From an uncultured Blautia sp. (lineage in GTDB: Bacteria; Bacillota; Clostridia; Lachnospirales; Lachnospiraceae), in assembly GCA_900542045.1 (NCBI GenBank), contig UQMI01000016.1, positions 1-63,203 of the forward strand: DNA of 63,203 nucleotides, written 5' to 3'. This document shows positions 1 to 8,754 of this stretch, piece by piece. How positions within the stretch are numbered: the stretch's first letter is position 1; each line of letters opens with the position of its first letter. The notes below the pieces were generated by a model. That model saw only the letters and a program-made list of their open reading frames with translations, did not search any database and was not told where the DNA came from. A program made the position numbers and the translations under genes.

Positions 1-182
1 TGAAATTCTTTTGTCTTTCTCTCTTCGATCAGCGCACTTACTTCCTGAGGCAGATCTTCCTCCTTAACTACGGTATATTCCAGATTTTGGGTCTTGTCGC
101 TGGACATATCCGTTACTTTGCACCCTGCAGCCAGCCATACACAGAGCACGGCCAGAAGAAAAATGCCTGTTCTTTTTTTCAT
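1..182 (-). CDS. Lipoprotein, possible PrcB-like (partial, runs off left edge)
   Basis: Only the first 60 or so codons are in the window. They begin at an ATG read leftward from 182. The N-terminus is a type II signal peptide: a basic MKKR start, a hydrophobic core, and the lipobox LAAGC with the lipidated Cys at residue 21. The protein should therefore be anchored on the outer face of the membrane. The following stretch (YTVVKEEDLPQEVSALIEE) resembles the start of the PrcB-like domain seen in many small Lachnospiraceae lipoproteins, but the diagnostic part lies outside the window, so the family name is a guess. The gene is divergent from plsC. No strong ribosome site is visible before the ATG. 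Confidence 0.6.
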   Translation of the reverse strand, partial: MKKRTGIFLLAVLCVWLAAGCKVTDMSSDKTQNLEYTVVKEEDLPQEVSALIEERKTKEF

Positions 183-245
183 ACCATTTTCACACCAGTC
201 AGATCCAATCTTACTAAGTATTGTATGTGCCAGGGAAAAGATTTA

Positions 246-274
246 TTGCATAAAATTTGGAAATTCCGTATAAT
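246..274 (+). promoter_or_regulatory. Predicted sigma-A promoter for plsC
   Basis: A perfect -10 box (TATAAT, 269-274) lies 17 bases after a poor -35 box (TTGCAT, 246-251). It is about 50 bases upstream of the plsC start. The -10 and spacing are good and the -35 matches only three of six positions. Confidence 0.5.
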
Positions 275-322
275 GAAAGATAGAATATCCAACATTGGAA
301 TACGAACAGAAAGAGGCAAACT

Positions 323-1063
323 ATGATTCGATTTATTTTAATCTGCATCGGTGTGGTCGGCTATCTGATCCTTTCCATTCCGATTCTGATCGCAGAATGG
401 ATCATCGGCAAATTTAATCCCGTGAAAAAAGATATCAGTTCTCTGCGGATTATTCAGGCTGTCTTTCGCTTTCTGCTGAAATTATCCGGCTGCCGCACCA
501 CCGTCATTGGTCTGGAAAATGTTCCTGAAGATACGGCTGTTCTTTATGTGGGAAATCACCGCAGCTACTTTGACATTCTTCTGACCTATGTCCGATGCCA
601 GAGACGTACCGGCTATATTGCCAAAAAAGAAATGCTCCGTTATCCCCTGCTCCGGGACTGGATGAAAAATCTTCACTGTCTGTTTCTCGACCGAAAAGAC
701 ATCAAAGAAGGCATGAAAACCATCCTGGAGGCCATTGACAAATTAAAAAACGGCATCTCCATCTGTGTGTTTCCAGAAGGAACAAGAAATAAAAAGGAAA
801 GCGATCTGGAGCTGATGTCTTTTCACGAAGGCAGCTTCAAAATGGCCACCAAAAGCGGATGTCCCATTGTTCCCATTGCTCTGAACAATACCTCCGCCAT
901 TTTTGAAAAACATCTGCCATTTGTGAAACCGGCCCATGTGGTTATTGAATACGGCAAACCCATCTATCCGGATCAGCTGGAAAAGGAAGACCGGAAACAT
1001 CTGGGGGAATATACCCAAAAGATTATTCTTGAAATGCTGGAGAAAAATCAGACTCTTGTATGA
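323..1063 (+). CDS. plsC: 1-acyl-sn-glycerol-3-phosphate acyltransferase (PlsC family)
   Basis: This is a 246-residue membrane-associated acyltransferase that makes phosphatidic acid by acylating lysophosphatidic acid, the second acylation step of phospholipid synthesis. The N-terminal 25 residues form a hydrophobic anchor. The family motifs are present in order: NHRSYFD (the catalytic NHxxxxD box), the FPEGTR substrate-binding box, and a later PIVPIALNN block. Length is normal for PlsC. A GAAAGAGG ribosome site precedes the ATG, and a predicted promoter lies at 246-274. The gene appears to be monocistronic and ends before a strong bidirectional terminator at 1121. The function is well supported. 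The preferred acyl donor cannot be read from the sequence. Confidence 0.93.
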   Translation: MIRFILICIGVVGYLILSIPILIAEWIIGKFNPVKKDISSLRIIQAVFRFLLKLSGCRTTVIGLENVPEDTAVLYVGNHRSYFDILLTYVRCQRRTGYIAKKEMLRYPLLRDWMKNLHCLFLDRKDIKEGMKTILEAIDKLKNGISICVFPEGTRNKKESDLELMSFHEGSFKMATKSGCPIVPIALNNTSAIFEKHLPFVKPAHVVIEYGKPIYPDQLEKEDRKHLGEYTQKIILEMLEKNQTLV

Positions 1064-1120
1064 GCAGACGGCAACGGAGAGTGTTTCGGAAAGACATACC
1101 TCTGCATGCTGCAAAAACAC

Positions 1121-1174
1121 AAACAGGCGCATCCGGCAGGATAGATCATCCTGCACAGGATACGCCTGTTTTTT
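1121..1174. terminator. Bidirectional intrinsic terminator
   Basis: A long hairpin pairs AAACAGGCG with CGCCTGTTT and has an inner arm GCAGGAT/ATCCTGC. A T-run follows on the plus strand, and a looser T-rich stretch follows on the minus strand. It sits between the convergent plsC and phosphotriesterase-family genes and would end both transcripts, including the long minus-strand sugar operon. Confidence 0.85.
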
Positions 1175-1285
1175 GTCAAAAGAAAGCCAGCTGCTGCTCT
1201 AAGCGCCCCGCCGCCGGCAAAAACTCCTGCCGGACAGAATTACTTTCTGACAGGAACTGCTCTCCTTCCTGATCCGTCTTTCGGA

Positions 1286-2242
1286 TTACTCCGCCTCAAA
1301 AAATCTCCTGGGATTCTCCACCAGAAGAGTATCCAGATCTTTCTCCGTCAGCCCGTGTTCCAGCAGCAGCGGCAGAACATAGCGGTGAATATACCGGTAA
1401 TTATAAGGCACATCATCGGGATCTGTTTTTTTCAGTTCCTCCCATTCAAACTGTCCCAGATCCACAAAACACACATAATCATGGGAAATGATCAGCTGTT
1501 CCTTCCAGCCCCGTTCCCAGAGGGCCAACAGGGTCTCTACCCTCTTTTCCAGCGGATTCTTGGCATCATCTCCGAACCGGTCCAGGCCGATATAGCAGCC
1601 CCGGGACAACAGTTCTTCCAAGTATCCCAGATCATTGGTATCTCCGCAGTGTCCGATAAGGATTTTCTTTGGATTCAGGGAATACTGTTCAAAGATATCC
1701 ATCTGTCCCAGCCCGCTGCGGTTTCCATAATAGGAGTGTGTACCGATGGGCAGTCCGCTCTCCACTGCCGCCATGGCATGGGCATGGAGCATGATCTCAT
1801 TGATGGGAGTAATCCCTGCCACATCCGTGGCACATTTGATGATTCCCGGCTTACTGTCCGTTCCCTGGATTCCTTCTCTGATATCGATCAGCATATATTT
1901 CAGAAAACTTTCTGCCTTCCGGTTAAAGGTCCACTGATTCTCTGTATAGAAGAAACCTGTGGCAGCGATCAGCTGGATCCCCGTCTTCTCTGCCACATCC
2001 CGCATGGCATGGATATCTCTTCCCAGGCATACCGGCGTCTGTTCCACCATGGTCTTTACGCCGTATTCCATCGTCCGCCCCACATCCGTCACTGCCCGCT
2101 CCAGAAATTCATCGTACTGAAACCACGCGGCATAAGACTGGCGCATGGACCAGTTGGCCTGCAGAATATGTTCGTGCATCAATGTCACACCCAATGCATC
2201 TGTGGATATGGGACCCAGTACACCATTGATCATTTTGCTCAT
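1286..2242 (-). CDS. Phosphotriesterase-family metal-dependent hydrolase, probable lactonase
   Basis: This 318-residue protein belongs to the phosphotriesterase branch of the amidohydrolase TIM barrels, whose characterised bacterial members are often sugar-lactone or acyl-homoserine-lactone hydrolases. All binuclear metal ligands are visible: H23 and H25 (HEH), K136 (GIIKCATD, the lysine that is carboxylated in the family), H169 (IGTHS), H198 (IGHCGD) and D255 (ISHD). The start was placed at the ATG at 2242 because GGAGG precedes it with good spacing; the longer frame is only an overlap with the upstream gene. It is the last gene of the minus-strand sugar operon, 29 bases after the glycyl radical enzyme. 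I infer a cytoplasmic lactonase or esterase acting on an intermediate of that pathway. The substrate is unknown. Confidence 0.85.
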   Translation of the reverse strand: MSKMINGVLGPISTDALGVTLMHEHILQANWSMRQSYAAWFQYDEFLERAVTDVGRTMEYGVKTMVEQTPVCLGRDIHAMRDVAEKTGIQLIAATGFFYTENQWTFNRKAESFLKYMLIDIREGIQGTDSKPGIIKCATDVAGITPINEIMLHAHAMAAVESGLPIGTHSYYGNRSGLGQMDIFEQYSLNPKKILIGHCGDTNDLGYLEELLSRGCYIGLDRFGDDAKNPLEKRVETLLALWERGWKEQLIISHDYVCFVDLGQFEWEELKKTDPDDVPYNYRYIHRYVLPLLLEHGLTEKDLDTLLVENPRRFFEAE

Positions 2243-2271
2243 CTGTATTCGCCTCCTTCTGCTGTCTGGCC

Positions 2272-4575
2272 CTATACCAGCTGCTCCGTCCTGTGGATCA
2301 TCTCTTCCTGGGCTTTCTTTCCCATCTCCACAAAGAACGCACTGTATCCAGTCACCCGCACACAGAGATTCCGGTATTTGTCCGGATCTGCCTGAGCAGC
2401 CCGAAGCGTCTCTGCATCCACCACATTCACCTGCAGCTGCAGGCCTCCGTTCTGCATATAGGTCAGAAACAGCGCGCACATGGCATCCAGTCCGTCTTCT
2501 CCCTTCACTGCCGATGGATGGATCCGCACATTCAGCGGCCCTCCTGTGATCCGTTGAAACGGTACTTTAGACAGAGAATTGAGCATGGCCGTCAGGCCGG
2601 AAATATCTGTACCCTCTGCCGGAGACTGATTTTCGCTGATCTGCTCTCCGGCCCGTCTGCCGTCCGGTGTGGCTCCCACATACCGCCCCATGGTGGTAAA
2701 ATCTCTGTCCGTAGAGTAAGTAGGCCACATCTGATAGAGGTAATCTTCTCCATTATAGCTGTCCACTGCATGAACAAAGCAGTCTGTCACAACTTTTGCG
2801 TATCTGTCCACATCATCCAGGTCATTTCCGAATTTGTGGATCTTCTTTTTGAGACGCATGGACAGAAATTCGTTTCCGGCGTAATCCTGACGCAGGATTT
2901 CTGCCAGCTCTTTCAGCGTATACTCATGATCTGTAAACACCAGCTTGTCAATGGCATAAAGGGCATTTACCACTGTGGCCAGCCCGCAGCCCTGGGTTAC
3001 GATCTTGTGATACTTGGTGCCGCCTCTGGTCCAGGTCACGGCATCTTCAATGGTTCCCCGCAGGAAGCAGTCCTCGATCCGCATCCGGTTTCCGGTAACT
3101 TCCTTTTCCACATCAAAATCCATTTCAAAGCCTTTGCGGAATTCTCCCACCAGATAGGTCAGCTGCTGCTGGTAGATTTCCACAAATTCTTCCATGGACC
3201 GGATCTCGTCCAGATCTTTCGTCTCCACTCCATAGTAAGCCCCTGTCATCAGTCCGGTCATGCGGTCCTCAATCTTAAACTCACAGTCCCGGGGCTGGCT
3301 GCCAGCTCTGGGCTCCATGGGATAATCTCCCTGGAACAGGGCCAGTTCCAGCGGCTTAGCCAGATTAATCCATACCTGCCGCAGTCCCCCTTCGTCTGCC
3401 GGGATATTCGGGTCATTGCAGCCGAAGAAACCATAATCATATACCTCCGGCTCCTCCACTCCATAATATTGCAGAGCAGGAATCATCGTCTCGTCATTGT
3501 AAATGACCACTGTAGTATTTTCCCGCATGGCTCTGCACACAAGCCTCCAGAAATCTGCCGGGATTCCTTCATAATAACGCACTACAATAAACGGATTGCG
3601 CAGCTTCAGATCTCTGGCCGCCTCGATCATGACATAAGACAATTCGTTGACGCCGCCGGTCTGATCTGCTTTCTTCCCGGCCAGAATAATATAGTTGGGA
3701 TCGTCGAAGGCCACTTCCAGGGTATAATCCGTAGACTCTGTTTCTATGGACATATGGTCTGTCTGTACCATGATCTCGTTATTTTTAAAATAAAACTCAT
3801 CCAGAAGCTCCTGCGCTCTTTCCTTTGTCAGAATGCCTGCTTCCAGATCCTTCTGATAATACGGATACAGATACTGGTCCATCCGGCTTAAATTCAGCAC
3901 ACCACAGCCGCATACCTTCTGCAGGACCAGAATCACCATCCACAGAAGCTGCAGTGCCTGGGCAAATGTCTTTGCTCCCTCTCCGGCCACCTGCTTCAGG
4001 TTTTCGGCCAGATCACTGCGTCCGGCCTGTTCTGCCGCCCTGGCATATTTTTCGATATAAGCGCGGATGGCTTTGCAGCAGATCTCCACACCTTCCAGGA
4101 AGTACGACTGGTCTGCGCTCAGTCCGCCCTGCTCCCTGCGTGTGCTCACCTTATCCAGGAAGCCGTTCATGCCATGCTCCAGCATCATCTCCCAGTCCAT
4201 AGCCAGATGTCCAAAGGACGGAAACCAGTAAGGACGGCAGCGGATCCAGTTCTCAGAATAATAAAACAGGATTTTTTTGTGGCGTTCCTCTGTGGGAATA
4301 TCCCACCATCTCTGATAGACAGCTCTTACTTCTTTTTCTTCCTGCTCTGTGGGAACCCGGGTCACCACAGAACCGGCCAGAAGCTCGTCCTTTCCCACCG
4401 GAAGGCTGATTCCCTGAAGAATATGCTCCAGTGTATGTCCATAGGCCAGTGCCGGCTCTTCGGCTCCATACAATTTCTCTGCCTCCAGCACCAGCTCGAT
4501 CCTCTCCATAAACGTTTCTCTGTAATCTTTCCTGAACCAGGCGTCAATTCTGTCCTGCAATTCCTTTCTGACCAT
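2272..4575 (-). CDS. Glycyl radical enzyme of unknown substrate
   Basis: This is a 767-residue glycyl radical enzyme of the pyruvate formate-lyase/dehydratase superfamily. The glycyl radical loop is clear (RVTGYSAFF, radical Gly743, 25 residues before the C-terminus). The thiyl Cys is Cys386 in the motif FFGCNDP. It is not a pyruvate formate-lyase, because the tandem Cys-Cys is absent. It also departs from the Cys-x-Glu seen in glycerol, choline, hydroxyproline and hydroxyphenylacetate enzymes, since the base position holds Asp388. The start was set at an ATG with AAGGAG eight bases upstream. Its activase is the preceding gene. Surrounding genes are all sugar-related, so a carbohydrate-derived substrate (elimination or C-O/C-C cleavage) is likely, but this is inference. 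The enzyme would work only without oxygen. Confidence 0.88.
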   Translation of the reverse strand: MVRKELQDRIDAWFRKDYRETFMERIELVLEAEKLYGAEEPALAYGHTLEHILQGISLPVGKDELLAGSVVTRVPTEQEEKEVRAVYQRWWDIPTEERHKKILFYYSENWIRCRPYWFPSFGHLAMDWEMMLEHGMNGFLDKVSTRREQGGLSADQSYFLEGVEICCKAIRAYIEKYARAAEQAGRSDLAENLKQVAGEGAKTFAQALQLLWMVILVLQKVCGCGVLNLSRMDQYLYPYYQKDLEAGILTKERAQELLDEFYFKNNEIMVQTDHMSIETESTDYTLEVAFDDPNYIILAGKKADQTGGVNELSYVMIEAARDLKLRNPFIVVRYYEGIPADFWRLVCRAMRENTTVVIYNDETMIPALQYYGVEEPEVYDYGFFGCNDPNIPADEGGLRQVWINLAKPLELALFQGDYPMEPRAGSQPRDCEFKIEDRMTGLMTGAYYGVETKDLDEIRSMEEFVEIYQQQLTYLVGEFRKGFEMDFDVEKEVTGNRMRIEDCFLRGTIEDAVTWTRGGTKYHKIVTQGCGLATVVNALYAIDKLVFTDHEYTLKELAEILRQDYAGNEFLSMRLKKKIHKFGNDLDDVDRYAKVVTDCFVHAVDSYNGEDYLYQMWPTYSTDRDFTTMGRYVGATPDGRRAGEQISENQSPAEGTDISGLTAMLNSLSKVPFQRITGGPLNVRIHPSAVKGEDGLDAMCALFLTYMQNGGLQLQVNVVDAETLRAAQADPDKYRNLCVRVTGYSAFFVEMGKKAQEEMIHRTEQLV

Positions 4576-4636
4576 ATTGGCCACTCCTTTCCTGATCACT
4601 TTTTGCTCCGTAACAAAGCAGGTGCTCTGTCCGCTT

Positions 4637-5512
4637 CTAAAAGACCACCCGCGCATCCATCCTGGCTTTCAGCGCCTCCAGACGCGCCTGCTCCGGCTTC
4701 TGGAATACCGGAGCATCCATTCCCAGACTTTTTGACTTTTCCAGCCCCATGGTATGGTAAGGCAGCAGACGGATTTCTTCCACATTGGGATATTCTTTCA
4801 CAAAAGCAAACAAAGCGTTCGCATTTTCTTCCGTATCGTTGATTCCTGCCATAAGAGGTACCCGGATATGCAGCCGGACACCCCGTTTCATCATTTTCTC
4901 TGCATTATCCAGGATCCGGTCATTGTACACTCCTGTATACTTCCGGTGAAGCTCCCGGTCCATAATCTTCAGGTCCAGCAGCACCAGATCCACAAAAGGC
5001 AGAATCGCTTCATAACATTCCCAGGGCAGATTTCCAGCCGTATCCAGTGCGGTGGAAATCCCTTCTTCCTTTACCAGCGGAAGAAACTCCTGCAAGAATT
5101 TCCACTGCAGCATCGGTTCCCCGCCGGACACCGTGAGTCCGCCGCCGGAATTGTCATAATAACGCCGGTCTCTCTTCACCACAGCCAGCAGCTCCTCTGC
5201 TCCTATCTCATAACCAGATACCTTAATGGCATCCTGCATACAGACCGACTCACATTTTCTGCACAAAATGCAGTTCTCCAGGCCGATCCGGCGGTTATCC
5301 ACAATCCGCACGCCGGCCGGACACACTTGTTCACACATTCCACAGTGAATACACTTGTCTGCAAAATACTGCAGCTGGATCTCCGGCTGGTAGGATTCCG
5401 GATTGTGGCACCACTGGCACCGCAGATTGCATCCCTTGAAAAATACTGTTGTCCGGATTCCCGGGCCATCGTGGACAGAAAACCGCTGTATATTAAAAAT
5501 CCGTCCCTTCAT
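4637..5512 (-). CDS. Glycyl radical enzyme activating protein (radical SAM)
   Basis: The 291-residue protein installs the glycyl radical on the enzyme encoded next. The radical SAM cluster ligands are C28, C32 and C35 (GCNLRCQWC). A ferredoxin-like insert carries two further four-cysteine sets at C54/57/60/64 and C81/84/87/91, as in the activases of glycerol dehydratase, choline lyase and hydroxyphenylacetate decarboxylase, and unlike the shorter pyruvate formate-lyase activase. SGGEP, the SAM-binding motif, is at 129-133. I chose the ATG at 5512 with GTGGAG upstream, 16 bases after the epimerase stop; a TTG at 5551 is possible but would overlap that gene. The ferredoxin-type activase supports a dehydratase/decarboxylase-class partner. 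Confidence 0.93.
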   Translation of the reverse strand: MKGRIFNIQRFSVHDGPGIRTTVFFKGCNLRCQWCHNPESYQPEIQLQYFADKCIHCGMCEQVCPAGVRIVDNRRIGLENCILCRKCESVCMQDAIKVSGYEIGAEELLAVVKRDRRYYDNSGGGLTVSGGEPMLQWKFLQEFLPLVKEEGISTALDTAGNLPWECYEAILPFVDLVLLDLKIMDRELHRKYTGVYNDRILDNAEKMMKRGVRLHIRVPLMAGINDTEENANALFAFVKEYPNVEEIRLLPYHTMGLEKSKSLGMDAPVFQKPEQARLEALKARMDARVVF

Positions 5513-5528
5513 CTCTGTCTCCACTTCT

Positions 5529-6797
5529 TCATGATTCTTCTTTTCCGGCAAGCTTTTCCAGACGCAGCAGGCATTCCAGCATGGCGCGTCCGGTGTGATA
5601 CATGGCTTTCCATGGATTTCCCATCTGGGGCACCAATACCTCTCCTTTTTCGGTCAGGAGCTGATGCCATTCTCCCACACTGTGGCAGATCATATATGTG
5701 GTATCAAATTCCCAGTTTTTCCGGAATGCCTGGAAATACTCCTCTTCGCCGGTCATTTCATAGATATCCAGCAGACCAACCAGCGATTCGCAGTTCTGCC
5801 ACCATTCTTTGTCCCGCACCAGGGGTTCCCCTTCGTGAGGTCCATCCCGGTAAACGCCGCCTCTCTCCCAGTCAAATCCATATTTCAGGCCGTGGTCCAC
5901 CAGTTTCTGGCAGATGGTATCATAACCTCCGGAGGTATCTCCCATCACCTCTGCCGCCCGGTGCAGCAGCCACGCCAGTTCCATATTATGTCCGTAAGAA
6001 GTGGTATCTTTCGGGCTGTCGATGACTTCTCCCGTCTCCCTTTCTGCATTCCAGGTCCGCCGGATGTTGATGGCCGGCTTTCTATGGAAAGCAATATCAA
6101 ACTGATTATAGCCGCAGCCGATTTCCGGATTCACCATATGATCCAGTATCACATGGATGACTTCCTCCAGCTTCCTCTTATGAATTTCTTTTCCGGAACA
6201 TTCATACAGCGTGGTAAAAGCTTCCAGGGTATGCATATGAATATCCAGAGATTTCAGGTCCCCTGCGGCAAATCCCGGCTCTGCCAGTGTCCAGTCCCGC
6301 TCCAGATTCTCAAAATAGCCGCCGTATCTGGTATCTGCACAGTATTTCTGCAGAAGATCAAATGTTTTCTCCGCATAGGCAAGACCAACGGCATCGCCGC
6401 TTGCCAGCGTATATTCCGACAGGGCATAAATGGCAAAGGTCTGTCCATAGACCACTTTTCCATTATCCAGCACCTTTCCCTCGCGGGTGGTCTTCCAGTA
6501 CCATCCGCCATATTCCTCATCCCAGAAGTGACGGATAAAAAATTCCACACCCTGCTTTGCCAGGGGAAGATATTCTTTCTTTCCATATTTTCTGGCATAA
6601 TACGAATACGCCCAGATCATCCGGGTCTGCGTTACAATATACTTATCTTCCTGCTCTCTGGGATTTCCCTGTTCGTCATAACAGACCAGGTATCCTCCCC
6701 AGGTCTGGTCCACTCCTCTTTTTTCCCAGAAGGGCAGCAATTCTTTGTCAATATGGCATTTTATTTCCTGATATGCCTGTTCCAACTGCTCTTTCAC
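5529..6797 (-). CDS. AGE-family (N-acylglucosamine 2-epimerase / cellobiose 2-epimerase-like) sugar epimerase or isomerase
   Basis: This is a 422-residue (alpha/alpha)6-barrel protein of the AGE superfamily, which epimerises or isomerises sugars at C2 through active-site histidines. Family blocks seen are GHNMELAWLL, a WWQNCESL block and the C-terminal GNPWKAMYHTGRA. Length fits cellobiose 2-epimerase and sugar ketoisomerases of the YihS type. Translation starts at GTG (6797) behind AGAGGG. The gene lies between the GH2 glycosidase and the glycyl radical activase in one operon, so it probably acts on the sugar released by the glycosidase or on a disaccharide. No signal peptide, so it is cytoplasmic. 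Epimerase versus aldose-ketose isomerase cannot be settled from the sequence. Confidence 0.85.
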   Translation of the reverse strand: MKEQLEQAYQEIKCHIDKELLPFWEKRGVDQTWGGYLVCYDEQGNPREQEDKYIVTQTRMIWAYSYYARKYGKKEYLPLAKQGVEFFIRHFWDEEYGGWYWKTTREGKVLDNGKVVYGQTFAIYALSEYTLASGDAVGLAYAEKTFDLLQKYCADTRYGGYFENLERDWTLAEPGFAAGDLKSLDIHMHTLEAFTTLYECSGKEIHKRKLEEVIHVILDHMVNPEIGCGYNQFDIAFHRKPAINIRRTWNAERETGEVIDSPKDTTSYGHNMELAWLLHRAAEVMGDTSGGYDTICQKLVDHGLKYGFDWERGGVYRDGPHEGEPLVRDKEWWQNCESLVGLLDIYEMTGEEEYFQAFRKNWEFDTTYMICHSVGEWHQLLTEKGEVLVPQMGNPWKAMYHTGRAMLECLLRLEKLAGKEES

Positions 6798-6898
6798 TGT
6801 CTTTCCCTCTTTTCCTTACTGTCACGGGAATTCCTGCCATTTCACCGTCTGCGGCTTTTCTGCCTGTATACGGTATCTCTGCCCTGACATAATCTGTC

Positions 6899-8674
6899 TT
6901 ATCCTTCCTCTTCTGTGGCCTGGGCAAAGATGCTGCAGATCTTCTGATTCAGTTCCCTGACCACATCCTCCTGCAGCTTCACAAATTCCCGGTCATAGGT
7001 CAAAATTCCATTTACCTCTTCTTCAATATCTGATACCTGGGTATACACTGCCGCGGAAAGTCCCCTGGCAATATTAGGCAGGATATCCCGCTCGATCAGT
7101 CCCCGGTATCCTTCGGTCAATTCTTCCCTGCTCTTATAATCTTTGTATCCATAAATCTCATCGCAATAGCTGTGGCCCGGCATTCTCCAGGAATACCCGC
7201 CGTACTCCGTCAGAGCTACAACCCGTTTTTCCGGCTTTACTTTCAGAGGTCTCCAGTAATTATGAATACTGTACATATCACCGCCGCCCTGATCGAACCA
7301 GCCGCTGGCCTCGTCAATATGACGGGTGGGATCCAGCTTTTGTACCAGAGCAGAAGCTTTTGCCGCGTCAAACTGTCCCCATCCCTCATTGAAAGGCACC
7401 CACACACAGATACTTGGCACATTGTAGAGCTGTTTGATCATCCCCGTCAGCTCTTTTCTGTATTCTTCCCGTCCGGCCTTATCCTGTCTGGAAAATGCCC
7501 GGTATTTATTGTCTTTGATACATCTTCCGGTCCACATCAGCGCATTGGGCATGATGCAGACAAATTTCATATGGTAATCTGTACCTCCGTTGATCATATC
7601 CTGCCATACCAGCATTCCGATCCGGTCGCAGTGGTAATACCATCTGGCAGGCTCAATCTTCACATGCTTCCGGATCATGTTAAAGCCCAGATCCTTCATT
7701 TTCTGGATGTCATAGATCATGGCTTCGTCACTGGGAGGGGTCAGCAGGCTCTCCGGCCAGTATCCCTGATCCAGCAGCCCGTTGTGAAAACAGGGCTTTC
7801 CATTGAGGAAAAACCGCTTGATTCCCTTCGCATCCTCCCCTACGGTAAATTCCCGCATGGCAAAATAGCTTTCTATCCGGTCATCTCCCATGACCAGTTC
7901 CATCTGGTACAGGAAGGGATCTTCCGGTGACCAGTAATGAAACTCTCCCATATCCAGGAAGATCTGCTTCTCACTGGAAAAGACTGCTTCCTGGATCAGT
8001 TTTCCCTCTTCCAGGATCCGCACTGTCACCGGCAGATGTTCTCTTTCCCGGGAAAAGACTTTCAGCTCCACGCCTCCTCTGGAACATCTGGGCGTGATGC
8101 GAATGGATTCTATGTACTGTTCCGGCACCCATTCCATCCATACGGTCTGCCAGATACCGCTCTGTGCCTGATAAAACATCCCTCCCCGTTCCAGCTTCTG
8201 CTTTCCTCTGGCATGGTAAGAGGTGTCCGAATCATCCTGTACCGCCACATGAATCTCATTTTCCCCTTCTTTTAAGTAAGGCGTGATATCAAATGTAAAG
8301 GACAGATACCCTCCCTCATGGGAACCGGCCAGTTTCTGATTCACATACACTCTGCACCGCTGATCCACTGCCCCAAAATGCAGAAGCAGTCTCTGCCGGT
8401 CTGCCTTCCTGTCCGGGGTAAAATTTCTCTTATAGTGAAGATATTCTCCCGGCATCAGCACCTTTCCCACGCCGGATGCTGCTGCTTCCGGCGAAAAAGG
8501 CACCAGGATCTCTCCATCATAAGACAGTGGCTCTCTTTCATTCCTTGTAATGGCATACTGCCAGATCCCATTTAAGATTTCATAATTTTCCCGCACCATC
8601 TGGGGTCTGGGATATTCTGACAATGGGATCGTATTACGGTTTTCTGCATTCCATCTTGTATAAAGCTGCTGCAT
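6899..8674 (-). CDS. Glycoside hydrolase family 2 protein
   Basis: A 591-residue retaining glycosidase with the GH2 layout: an N-terminal sugar-binding beta-sandwich (about 1-180), an immunoglobulin-like domain (about 185-275) and a TIM barrel (about 285-580). The acid/base is E430 in VPFNEGWG and the nucleophile is E490 in ALTEYGGY. It lacks a signal peptide, so it would cleave glycosides after import by the neighbouring ABC transporter. A clean GGAGG precedes the ATG. GH2 covers beta-galactosidase, beta-glucuronidase, beta-mannosidase and related activities, and the specificity is not evident. The furanose-type transporter next door makes a furanoside substrate worth testing. It is about half the length of classical LacZ, lacking the LacZ C-terminal domains. 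Confidence 0.88.
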   Translation of the reverse strand: MQQLYTRWNAENRNTIPLSEYPRPQMVRENYEILNGIWQYAITRNEREPLSYDGEILVPFSPEAAASGVGKVLMPGEYLHYKRNFTPDRKADRQRLLLHFGAVDQRCRVYVNQKLAGSHEGGYLSFTFDITPYLKEGENEIHVAVQDDSDTSYHARGKQKLERGGMFYQAQSGIWQTVWMEWVPEQYIESIRITPRCSRGGVELKVFSREREHLPVTVRILEEGKLIQEAVFSSEKQIFLDMGEFHYWSPEDPFLYQMELVMGDDRIESYFAMREFTVGEDAKGIKRFFLNGKPCFHNGLLDQGYWPESLLTPPSDEAMIYDIQKMKDLGFNMIRKHVKIEPARWYYHCDRIGMLVWQDMINGGTDYHMKFVCIMPNALMWTGRCIKDNKYRAFSRQDKAGREEYRKELTGMIKQLYNVPSICVWVPFNEGWGQFDAAKASALVQKLDPTRHIDEASGWFDQGGGDMYSIHNYWRPLKVKPEKRVVALTEYGGYSWRMPGHSYCDEIYGYKDYKSREELTEGYRGLIERDILPNIARGLSAAVYTQVSDIEEEVNGILTYDREFVKLQEDVVRELNQKICSIFAQATEEEG

Positions 8675-8754
8675 AAGGTTTCCTCCTGTTTCTGACTGCT
8701 TCTGTCAGTGATTCCACCGGATACAGACAGACATCTGCCGCACTGTCTCCGGCA

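Noticed and set aside
2272..4575. Pyruvate formate-lyase identity
   Set aside because: The tandem cysteine pair of PFL is absent and the activase is of the ferredoxin-insert type.
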